Source: Breviolum minutum Mf 1.05b.01
Taxonomy: Eukaryota; Sar; Dinophyceae; Suessiales; Symbiodiniaceae
Direction: 5' to 3'
Assembly (NCBI GenBank): GCA_000507305.1
Contig: DF240089.1
Span: 102,000 to 165,999 of the forward strand
DNA length: 64,000 nt
Both the position numbers and the translations under genes were made by a program. Below are positions 33,000-42,779 of the stretch, piece after piece (the stretch's first letter is position 1; the number at the start of each line of letters is the position of its first letter). Below the pieces are notes generated by a model. That model was not told the DNA's origin, made no database searches, and saw only the letters and a list, made by a program, of their open reading frames with translations.

Positions 33000-34930
33000 A
33001 GTCCCTCTTCAGCCATGCAAGTTTTGCGCTGCAAATTTACCGTTCAGCGCGCGATGTTCGAGCGACTTCACGGCCGATCTTTTAGCAAAAAAACTGTCGG
33101 ACCAGGTGCATCATCTCCTGCGTGCACTTCATGATCCTCCTTCAAGGCCCCAAAAACTGGAGGCGCGTGTGCCAGACCGGTTTGTCGGGCAAATTTTCTC
33201 AAGAAGTTCTTCAGGCACCTGTCCAGCAACCCAAGCATCGCAAAAAGGAAAAAAATTATATGGCCGTCAGGGCAATCCGTCGCTGCCCAGCCTCCCACTT
33301 CTCACCTGAAGGAACAAAAGAAGATGGAGAGAAAGAGAGAAAACAAAGTCGCGTGCATCGCCGTTGCCAATTTTCCGGGATGGAGGGGTTCGTCATGTGG
33401 CCAAATCTTGTGGTAGAAGTCAAGCTCGTAGATATCCTGCGCACAGGCAACCCAACCCGCTCCTGCCAGACCTGCATCCAAAGACAAAAACGCAAGAGAA
33501 GAAACAAAAGCGCAATTTAAAAAAAGCACGCACCTCCTCCCAAACCCAGAGCTCATCATCCCACCACCAATACCACCGACCCCCCTCCAGAAAGTACGTG
33601 GGCACCGGCTCTGAGGACCACATTGTCGAAATCTTCAGCCCCATGGCTGGCTACAACAGGACAAAAGGCAAAGAAGTCAAGGCAATGCACGACGATGGCT
33701 AGTATGTCAGCAACAACAAAAGCAAGCGTAACACGCAGTCAGCTGCACACGCATCTCGCAAGTCCACCCTCGAGGTCCCACCTCAAGCTACAATCTGCAC
33801 AACGCCAACTGCTTTTCGAGCTCGCTGCAAACTGCAATGCGCTAAGCTACGGCATCCACTGCACGGATCCATGGTCCGGATCGCATTCCTCCTTCAAATC
33901 TTCGATCATTCGTATATCCTGATGCAAATCACCATCACGCAAGAGCTAACGAAACCATGGAAAAGAAGCCATGCCTCCATGGCAAACTTCCCCAAGGAAA
34001 GGATGCTTCTTGCCATCTTTGGATCCATAGAGCTTCCAACCTGTCTTCCGGATGCAAAAATGCCTTTTGCTTTGGCCGTCTAAAAAAATCTGCAGAGGAC
34101 CCTCGCGCATTCCAGTATGTCGCTCGTGTCTCCACTCCTTCTTGACCCCCGGGCTCGGACTGCTGCCGCCGCCCCTGCAATTTCTTGCGCTCTGGCGTGC
34201 TTGTGTGACCCTGGCTTGATTCAAACGATGCTCTTTTGCGACACTGCTGCCAAACTCGTTTCCTTTTGGTAATAGATGCCGGCTTTCCCGGCAACCTTAG
34301 GGCAAACACTCGTAGCTAAGGAGGGCCTAGAAACATGGCGGCTGCATGCAACACACTGGTGGATGAACCGGCATGCCTCTTTTGCTAGTGTAAACTCGGC
34401 AATGAACATATTCAAGTGGGATGTCATGAGCTCCTTTCCATCGAAGCTGCTGAAACACATGGTGGAAACTTTCCCGCCTCTTTTGGAAAGTGGCCTTTCC
34501 AGCAAATTACCAGTAGGCAGCTTAAGGTTCTGTTGCCCATGCTCCCGCTCCAAATGTTGCTTTTTGAAACGCCACCTGGATGTCTTCTGCACGTTGGTCT
34601 GAATGGAGAATTCACACCAAGGACATTTCCACCAAAGATTGATAGGAGATTTGGGAAAAACTGGAAGGTCTTTGAGAGGATCGGGCCCAGATGAAGCGGC
34701 TTCGGCGCTGTCTTTGCCGAACCTGAACCTCACCTGCAAGCTCCCCGAGGATGGCTCTGATGCTCCTTGGCTCGATGATGCTGTCGGGCTTCAGCTCTAT
34801 TTGCAGGGCAGGCACCCGCCCCAGGAGAAAACCCCAACAGGGCATCATTGGTGCGCCGTGCTGCACAGCAGTTTTGTTTCCAGAACGGTTTTGGGAGTCC
34901 TTTCTGTTAGTACCAATCATCCAAAAAAAG
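33000..34930 (-). CDS. Unidentified multi-exon locus D
   Basis: Several minus-strand segments look like exons, some set off by pyrimidine tracts ending in AG and followed by G. 34740-34260 carries AEAASSGPDPLKDLPVFPK followed by WWKCPWCEF ... KKQHLEREH, spaced like a C2H2-type zinc finger. 34200-33950 has REGPLQIFLDGQSKRHFC and IRKTGWKLYGSKDGKKHPF. 33670-33540 has WSSEPVPTYFLEGGRWYWWW. The segment starting after TTTGGATGCAG at about 33477 has VACAQDIYELDFYHKIWPHD. The next, after CTTCAG at about 33302, has EKWEAGQRRIALTAI. Reading frames between segments could not be joined with certainty. The EAASS-PDP-LPVFPK stretch is shared with locus C. Function unknown. Confidence 0.45.
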
Positions 34931-34939
34931 GAACTTTAG

Positions 34940-35120
34940 ACCAAAAACAACGCAAGTCTCAAACTTGCTGTACATCATACAATGCTACTACCCAAGCACG
35001 ATTCTGTTAAAAACGGGGTCCTGTAAGATGAGGGAAACGTCTCCAAATGGGGCCATGTTCCACTGGACCATGATTGTTGATAAAAGAGTAGTTTCACAAT
35101 GTGGAAGTTTTGGAACTTGA
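34940..35120. other. Gene-free stretch
   Basis: Nothing supported. Confidence 0.4.
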
Positions 35121-35121
35121 C

Positions 35122-35231
35122 TAGTTGGTGGTTGAACCAACCCCTTTGAAAAATATGCGCGTCAAAATGGGTTCATCTTCCCCAATTTTCACGGTGAAAA
35201 TTCCAGAAATATTTGAGTTGCCACCACCTAG
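35122..35231. repeat. Family C MITE-like element
   Basis: CTAGTTGGTGGTTGAACCAA, AAAAATATGCGCGTCAAAAT, GGGTTCATCTTCCCC and GAGTTGCCACCACCTAG. Confidence 0.85.
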
Positions 35232-35729
35232 TATACTACTCCCATACAAAAATCATCCATTTTAATCAGGTTTTCCCTTATAAACCATCCATTTGAGATC
35301 ATAAAAATCATCCATCCACCTAGTTGAGTTTTATGATCTCAAATGAACTGACATGTCTCCAGAATCTTCCTGAAGTTTCACTTCCCGAACTTCGATGGGG
35401 ATAGCTGTTTCTTTGAGAGATGATACAACTAAAAGAAAATATCAGGCATCCAGGAAGTTTAGGGAAAAAACAAAAAATGTGTATCAAACATTCCTGCATT
35501 TACCCTTTCATCATCATTAGTTCAGTGGAAAATCATCTCAATTTTTTTTAGGAAACGGACATCTTGGAAATTTACATACCCATTTTCCTCTTGAACTATG
35601 CTTGGATTGGAGCAAGAGCAGATTGTTTTACTGTTCCAAAACGCCACGCAATAGCCACCGGGAGTTCGTTCTTATCTTGGACGTTGGCCAAGGGAAGTTT
35701 CCCAGGCAGCTGGGATGCGAGTCTTCACC
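35232..35729. other. Gene-free; partial family E fragment
   Basis: AAATCATCCATTTTAATCAG and TTATAAACCATCCATTT (35250-35295) match the interior of the 22698 element without its ends. An imperfect inverted repeat, GATCATAAAA ... TTTTATGATC, spans 35297-35338. Confidence 0.45.
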
Positions 35730-35868
35730 TTACACCCCCGAAAACTAACGTAACAGCAAAATTACCCAAAATGATGGTAGCCTTGGAAAGCCGGTTTTCA
35801 CTCCGGCTGAAAAAAGGCTGGGCCATTTTTTGGTAGGCTATGCGTTAAATTTCTGGGGGAGTGTAGGC
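35730..35868. repeat. Family A subtype element
   Basis: CACCCCCGAAAACTAACGTA at the left and GCGTTAAATTTCTGGGGGAG at the right. Confidence 0.6.
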
Positions 35869-37062
35869 ATCCTGAAGGATGGGGAGAAGTTTCACATCTC
35901 CAAGTCTTACGGAGGTTTCTACCTGCCTACCAAGCCACTTCCAAACCCCAGTGTTACCAACCGAAGCACTTAGAAAAAGTTCCTCATTTTTTCATTCATC
36001 CCTGATGAAGCTTTGATTTCCACAATGGTTTTCTTCATCCCCAAAGACGTTGGGTTTGGTTGACTGGGGGTCATACCTTGGCATGAAACAAAATCTGCAC
36101 GAGACCCTCATTGACGTCACCCGCAGGATGAGACGAATTCCAGAACTAAACCTTTCATTTATACCACCTGGAAACTGGAAACCATCGATGGCTAGATACT
36201 CCCATGTATTCTGTATTGATTTATCATGACCCCTTACTAAGCCACTAAGCCACCGTTTGGGGCTTGCGCCATTGATCCTTTCAATAAGGTGCACCACGAT
36301 CGCCATCCCATGGAAAAAAATCGCTGACACATGTCCTGGTGCTGCTGTACTTGGATCTTGCTTCGACACCTTTCATTGCAGCAGATGCGCCCAAGGAATC
36401 ATGTTTCACCAGGAAGACACTGAAACAAGCTGGGCAACGTCAAAACATTGAACCCTGACATGAACCATGAAATCCTGATTGATTTAAAAAAAACAGTATC
36501 CTAAAATTTCGTGCCTTGTATAACTTCCCCCAAAAAAATATTATCACCCGGGGTAGGAAATTAATTCATTTCATCCCAAAAAAAAAGGCACAGATTCAAG
36601 GATTCCCCCCCGCAATCTGCTCCGAACTGATCACTGCTTTCCAACCTATCTAGGTGTCACCTAACCACAATCTGTCAGGGAAATTCTCTCTGGAGATGAT
36701 GTGGCTGACTAAGCTCCGTTCAGGAAAGACGTGATCTTTTTTTGGGGGGGTTGTAGATGAATTGGAATTGTGGGATTTAGGCTCCATATCTAGTAGTAAA
36801 ATGAAGTTTAAACCATGCTACCTGAATAATATCATTCCAGAACATTGATTGTCAATCGAAACTATTTTTTCAAAAAACAATGTCATTCTAGAAAACATAA
36901 TCTTACAGAAAGTCGGCCAATTGCATAGAATGAGAAGGGGGGGGCGATTGGTCCTAGCTTCGCATCTATAACCAGCCCCAATACCCAAACTTTAAACTTT
37001 CAAATCTTCAACTCTTGCATGTGTCTCAAACTTTTTGAGGGATGTCCAATTCCATATTCTGA
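35869..37062. other. Gene-free stretch
   Basis: A 125-codon minus frame (36369-35992) is open but has no recognisable content. Homopolymer runs are common. Nothing assigned. Confidence 0.4.
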
Positions 37063-37178
37063 ATGTAAACCCCAGAAATCTCACATAGATACCACAAACG
37101 GCCATACTCAAAAGAAGCCCACCTTTTCCAAGGCTACCATCATTTTGGGTATCCAGCCGTTAGTTTTTGGGGGTGTAT
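37063..37178. repeat. Family A element, decayed
   Basis: AACCCCAGAAATCTCACAT at the left, TACTCAAAAGAAGCC inside, and GCCGTTAGTTTTTGGGGGTG at the right. Confidence 0.4.
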
Positions 37179-37571
37179 CTTATTTTGTTGGGGGGGAGAT
37201 GATTACCAGGTGATTCAAACAGCCGTGACCCAACGAACGATCCCAGATCGAGACGGAGGTCTATACAACCTTTGAAGAGGTGACTTAATCACCCCAGAAT
37301 TGCCAAATATGTATACATTTGAATATGTTAGAATATAACCCCAGCCCCCTTACACGTCGATATGTATCCTAAATATCTTGAAGATGTTTTTTTCTGGAAA
37401 ACATTGCGGGAAATCCCTAGAACAAAAAGCAATCAAAAAGCAAAAACAAAAAACCTTCAGTTGAAAAGAACGTCTGCTACGAACAAAATCATCTGCTTTT
37501 TCTTACTGCTTTGCAGAAGGAAAAAACACCGCCAGTTTTACTGTCACAGTTGGATCTATGGAAAAGTCACC
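37179..37571. other. Gene-free stretch
   Basis: Nothing supported. Confidence 0.4.
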
Positions 37572-37572
37572 A

Positions 37573-37623
<51 letters not shown>

Positions 37624-37685
37624 CATCATCATCGTCATCGTCATCGTCATCGTCCTCTTCATCTTCATCTTTCTTCACCTTCATC
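37572..37685. repeat. (CAT)n trinucleotide microsatellite
   Basis: An uninterrupted CAT/ATC run of about 50 bp, then interspersed CGT and CTT triplets. All three plus frames stay open through it as poly-Ser, poly-Ile and poly-His, the signature of a repeat rather than a gene. Confidence 0.95.
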
Positions 37686-38649
37686 GATCATAATCATTGT
37701 CCTTGCAAAATTCTGCGTGACAAAATGCGTTTTTTCCGCCACTTCGGGATCCTCGCACAAATTCATGCGCCTCGGCTTCGCCATCTCCCTCTGACATCTT
37801 TTTTGGGGCGCTTTTTGGAGCGAAAATCTGGTATGAAAAATCATGAGACAATCATGGGGCCATATGCCGACTTTCCAAGGGATGTTCTGGTTGTGAGGTT
37901 GTACAAGTTACTATAGATCTTTTTTCCCACATTGCCATTGCTAAACCTCCAAAATTGTTTCCGATTGTTTTTTGGTCATGATCTTCCCAAATGAGGCAGT
38001 CTGTGGAAAAATCTGGAAAAAAAAAGTAGATGTTTCAAACAAACAAAACGGCACTCACGGCATATACAACTCAAGCTCGAGATTTGAGCCCCAACAACGA
38101 TCAGGCACTCATGGATTTGCACCATTGACTCATGTGACTCAGGACAGCGAAGACTTCTGCGGAAACTCCGAATCCAACAGGTGACTGAAGGGTTGGCTGC
38201 TTGGTTGCGTCCCGTAACCTTCCTGGAAAAGGTCACTATGCAGTATCTCAAAGAAAGGATTTCAAGTGTTATTGGGTGAATATATAATAATATCATCTTT
38301 CTCAATCGACCCAGCTACGATTTGAAAGAGAACTTTGAATCTTTCAAAGGAAACCAACTTCAAATTTCGACATGGCTTCATGGGCTCAAACTCCATTGCC
38401 TCAAAACCATTATATACAAATAAACCATCATTCATTACCTTTCATTCCCCCTTTAAATGACTTTTGAGTGGTTCACAAAATGCCCCCTGCTTTTTTCTCC
38501 CGCATTAATCCTTTGCTCCGCTGCGACAACGCCGCCACGTTTCCGACGCTTGCATCCCGTCAGAGCGGCAAAGACCTTCACTGCCAGTCAGGGGAAACCA
38601 ACGAGGGAAGCGACGCGTGATACACCAGACCTTTGTGGAAATACTTTTC
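37686..38649. other. Gene-free stretch
   Basis: A few short frames on both strands, none protein-like enough to call. Confidence 0.4.
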
Positions 38650-38756
38650 TAGTTTGTGGAAGAACCAACCCATTTGAAAAATATGCTCGTCAAATTGGAT
38701 CATTTCCCCAGGGTTCGGGGTGAAACTAAAAAACATTTGAAACCACCACCCAGTTT
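38650..38756. repeat. Family C MITE-like element
   Basis: CTAGTTTGTGGAAGAACCAA, AAAAATATGCTCGTCAAATT, GGATCATTTCCCC and TTTGAAACCACCACCCAG. Confidence 0.8.
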
Positions 38757-38861
38757 TGTGACTATGAAAAAAAATGTCTCTGAGGTGTACTTGGACCGCT
38801 GAAGGATGTGGAAAGGAATGCTTCTTAAACTTGGAAAAGTCCGCCATGTTTTGGTTTAGGT

Positions 38862-39058
<197 letters not shown>

Positions 39059-39114
39059 GTGGTCGCGGTTGTAAAGCCTCAAGAATCTTCCAAAACTCTA
39101 ATGTTTCAACTAAA

Positions 39115-42100
39115 CTAAAAATTAGTAGGAAAAAAGCTACCAAATCCCTTGTCACCCTCTACCCAGGCCTTCTGTACTCCACTGGTGATTCCCAGATCTT
39201 CTGCTTCTGTCATACTCATCCACATTGGTTCGCTTTTCGTGCCATTCTTGCTATGGGAATGCGAATTCGTCTGACCAACAAAAAGATGCATTACATGTCG
39301 TTCGTGGGAAAAGAGATGTTCCAAAGGCCGTTCCAAGCTTTGCTGCTTCAAGGTCACCGCAAGATCGAAGTCTTCCAAGAGTTTTCTCTGCAATTTCTGC
39401 AAGATTTCTGCAGAAATCACATCATTCAAGACCATTGGATCTTCCAAATCACCAGTAATATCCATAGATGGAAAGTCTAATTGGTTAGCCAAAAGTCCAC
39501 GTGGAGGTCTTCGAATCAACATCCAGGTATCTCCATCCTGTACAGCAGCTATAGCCAAATATCTCTCCTTGCGTTCTTTTTGAATCGCCTTTGTCGGGAA
39601 ATTCATCACGTTTTCCACCAGACCTTTTTGACAGACTTCATATGCTCTACACTGGGAACGCAATGGACATACATCACATGATGGGCTCGAAGGAGTGCAC
39701 ACAGTGGCGCCCAATTCCATCCTTGGTTGGTAGGTCCACCACAGGGGGAAAATTGTCAACCAGCTAATCTGGCCCCCAACAAACATTTTGGGGGGTCGAA
39801 AAAAGAAAAAAACGTTTGGTTACAGCAACGCCACCACCACCTAGTGACTCCCTCCAAAAATCTAACATGTCCCTTGAATATTGATGGTTGGTTTAGATGA
39901 AGTTGTCTTTTGGGGCCCAGCCTATTTTTAGGGGACATTCGTTCATTTTTTGGGGGGTAACAGTTCAAAAGTGCCAACTTCTTATTATACACAAGCTAGG
40001 ACCCCCAAACAAATGCAATTTGATTTATTGCATCCTAGATATACACCCACTTGCAGCGTATTTTGTTGCTACGATTTACTCCCAGTTCTTTTACACCACA
40101 CCAAACCAAAACAAGTAAAAGCCCAGTCATCGATGGACATCTTTTCAAACAACTTTAAGCCTACCAAGAGATTCCTTTAAAAAGAGGACCTCAATGAGAT
40201 TCGGCAAAGTATCAGAGCTTGATTGAAAGAACCAGGATCAGTTGGATCAACCAAGTCCTTTGCCAACTTCCAACTTAATTTCAACAATGCTGGAGATTTT
40301 GCTGGAAGTGCAATACCACAAAGTCGACTAAAGACTCTGGCAACATTTCCTCGGAGTAACGTTTGAGTGACAAAAACAACAACAAAAAAACGTGTGCAAA
40401 AAGTTTCGGGGGGGGGGGGGTCGTTTTTCTGCATCTGCATCCTTTTCTACATCTACATCTGTCGAATCCAGTAACAGTGGCAAATGATTTGGAATTCCCG
40501 ATCCTAAAAATGTTTTTCATCCTGGTGCTGACTGGCATCCTGGATATGGAGCAGATCCAACTTGTAAAAAATTCAAAAGTCTGGTTTTCTCCGCGGCAGA
40601 GATCGGCCGAAGCAAAAAAAAAACATGGAAAAACACCTAAACAACCCTTGACCCGGGGTTCGGATGATGGTATCCAGGAAATATACCAGTCCCATGGATC
40701 CTATAAGTATTGGAAATAAGCCTACTTTCTAATTACTCTTGGTCATTGTTTCACCATACGAAATCAAAAAAAAACATCCCACACGTGCCACACGTAATGT
40801 CAAAAATTGCCAAAATGTGATGAGTTTCCATCCACCAATGCTTCAGCTTTCCCTAGAGCAATGGAGGCAATCGCTCCTGCTGTGTACGGACCTATGCCTG
40901 GTATACGTCGTAAGGCTTCAATGGAAGAAGGGATGGAACCATTATGCTCAGACATCACCTCAGCTTCGCTGGGAACTCACCCAACCCAACGAGGCTTGCA
41001 ACTCCCCAAGTTTAACAGCGAGTCAGCTAAAGCCCCTGAAAGCCACGGTGGGACTGGAAGACTATATACTTTCCCAATTGGGTTTCATCAACTTTTCATG
41101 GGCTTTTTGCTATTAAACTGCGGGAAGGCTTAGCCAAAATGTTCCATTTTTTGGGTGGGATGTTGTTTTTTTTTAACCGAAAAAAAATACCCAGGAAAAG
41201 GAGAATTCACCACCTTAACCACCTTGAAACCCACCAGATTCAACCACTTCAACGAAACTTTACCCCCAAAAAAAATTCATCAAACGCCCTGGGACGTCCA
41301 CAAAAATGCCCCCCATTTGTTGAAGGGCTTCTAGGCCAGAAGTCGTTTTGGGGGGAGGAAAAATCTCAGAGATGTTGAGGGGAACCTTCAGCACTAAGGA
41401 ATGTATGGAACCCTTTGATGACCCGGCTGTTTTGATTATACAAGGCCTTCTTTTGGAGGGGTTGAATCCCAAAAAATAGAGGACAAAGAGGTACCAGGTG
41501 ACTAACAATTGCATCTTTAGGTTTGGGGATCCCTATGATTTAAACCTTCAACTTGCCACTAGTACTGGGAAGGAGGACAACCCAAGGTATTGAAGAAACT
41601 ACCAACCGCTCATTTTGTAGGTGGAGTGTTTTGGAAAAAAATGCCACAAACATCCACAAACTGGGTCTTATGGCAGAAGAATCACCGATGGAAATCGACT
41701 TTTGACAACCGATGGAAAGCAGGTTGCAAGATTGCTATTCTTTTCGGCAACTGTCCGGTCGGTGGGTTTTACGCCAAGCCGTGGTCGGTTTCCGAGGCCT
41801 TTCCTCCCTCGAAAGTGTCATCCGGGGTCACGTTTGAGGCGGGGGATGGTGAATTTGTAAGAGGTGCCTATCATTGTTGGTCAGTTTGTAGTAGTTTCTT
41901 AATGGTTGCTAGCCATTCAATTCAATTAATTCCATTCATTCACTTCATTGACTTCATTCAATTCAATACATTTGATTCAGAAAAAATCCCCCTTCTTGTT
42001 GTCAGGTATTTATTTCAAACCTTCTAAACTTTTAAAACCTTAAACGTCTCAAGTCACATATTGAGCACCTTGATGCAAGCGCCTGGCACGTCCATAGAAG

Positions 42101-42618
42101 CCCAAACCCGCCCAATAAGAATTCACCTCTTCTTCCGATGCTGCCGCCAAGCTATCCAAGGTTGGAAAAAGTTTCATCCATCGTGTCCAATATGGGATGA
42201 CGACTTCTACTTGAGTTTGTTGTAACATCACCTCGGACACCCAAACGCCATAAGCACATGGCATAAATTTTGATACAACTTCATCTTTCTCATCTTCCAC
42301 ATCAATCACAATTCGTTCGCGTTTTTCATCTGTAGCTCGCAAGGTTGGAAAAACATCTGCGGCTCTTGATTCGAGCTTTACCCGTTTCACCGGCGAAACC
42401 GCCACTTTCCGCGGAACTTTTTTGGCCTTCGATTCACTCCATGGTTCCGGATCGCCACGCCACGGCAAACGACGCCGTGAGGCAGCGTACCAGCTCAAGA
42501 GCTGGCGACGACACGAGGCCACTTCGGCGGAGCCGCACAAGGCACGGAAATAGGGGCCGTTCGCACTCGCACTCGCACTCGCAGCACCTAGCTCTTCCAG
42601 ATCCACCATGGCAACCAA
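39115..42618 (-). CDS. MUTYH: MutY/MUTYH-type adenine-DNA glycosylase, four exons
   Basis: Removes adenine mispaired with 8-oxoguanine (base excision repair; nucleus and/or mitochondria). Exons: 42618-42058, 40958-40829, 40349-40214, 39721-39115, joining in frame to 477 residues. Landmarks: LPWRGD (51-56), the catalytic helix [10 protein letters not shown] with Glu129, [13 protein letters not shown] (169-181), the helix-hairpin-helix [15 protein letters not shown] (207-221), catalytic Asp230 in LVDGNV, and the 4Fe-4S ligands Cys284, 291, 294 and 300 (C-x6-C-x2-C-x5-C). A NUDIX-like C-terminal half follows ([28 protein letters not shown]). A low-complexity insert (about 57-119) separates LPWRGD from the catalytic helix. 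A second Met at codon 4 could be the start. Introns are GT-AG, GA-AG and GA-AG. A real, apparently intact gene. Confidence 0.92.
39724..39844. repeat. Family C-like element forming the intron 3 acceptor end
   Basis: The left end TTGGTTGGTAGGTCCACCAC aligns with TAGTTGGTGGTTGAACCA of intact copies with a few mismatches; the right end is GCCACCACCACCTAGTG. It is more diverged inside than other copies. Confidence 0.55.
39847..39958. repeat. Family A-like element in MUTYH intron 3
   Basis: CTCCCTCCAAAAATCTAACA at the left, ATTGATGGTTGGTTTAGATG inside, and CATTCGTTCATTTTTTGGGG at the right. Confidence 0.5.
40350..40828 (-). other. MUTYH intron 2 (GA-AG)
   Basis: Donor GTGGATG then GAAACTC; acceptor CTCCGAG then GAAATGTTG. 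GAAA is repeated at both junctions. Only this join gives the invariant VDGNVARV. No GT donor can produce it. Confidence 0.85.
40959..42057 (-). other. MUTYH intron 1 (GT-AG), 1099 bp
   Basis: Donor CAATAT then GTGACTTG; acceptor GCTGAG then GTGATGTC. GTGA is repeated at both junctions, and the join gives HQGAQYVMSEHNG. Inside are a possible family A subtype (about 40998-41130, AAGTTTAACAGCGAG to GCTATTAAACTGCGGG) and a partial family D element (41520-41587). Confidence 0.85.
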
Positions 42619-42649
42619 AAAAACGGACCGCCAAGCTGTTGATGATATT

Positions 42650-42776
42650 ATGCCTGGAAGTCAACCACCATTTTCTATTCAAAAAATGGTGGTTCCTTTT
42701 GGGTGGCAAACCCTTACTAAAAAAATGGCGGTTGGTGAACCAACCCTTAAAAAATGGTGGTTGGACTTCCAGGGTT
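42650..42776. repeat. Inverted-repeat element (CCTGGAAGTC ends) at the 5' end of MUTYH
   Basis: GCCTGGAAGTCAACCACCAT at the left and ATGGTGGTTGGACTTCCAGG at the right, with AAAAAATGGTGGTT repeated inside. It lies 32 bp upstream of the MUTYH start codon, so it may sit in the promoter or 5' leader. Confidence 0.85.
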
Positions 42777-42779
42777 ACA

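Larger units (their letters stand above)
39722..40213 (-). other. MUTYH intron 3 (GA-AG), carrying two MITE-like elements
   Basis: The donor reads GCTCT then GATACT; the acceptor reads ACCAAG then GATGGA, so GAT is present at both junctions. Joining after GCTCT restores QAL-MELGA. The intron contains a family C-like element (about 39724-39844) and a family A-like element (39847-39958). The acceptor AG lies in the outer end of the family C terminal repeat. Confidence 0.8.

Noticed and set aside
33122-33702. Plus-strand frames of 112-132 codons over locus D
   Set aside because: Lys/Arg/Gln-rich antisense readings of pyrimidine-rich minus-strand introns and exons; no hydrophobic core pattern.
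37362-37916. 184-codon plus frame with a long Ser run (and His and Ile runs in other frames)
   Set aside because: The open frame is produced by the (CAT)n microsatellite; all three frames stay open through it, and the flanks have no protein-like content.
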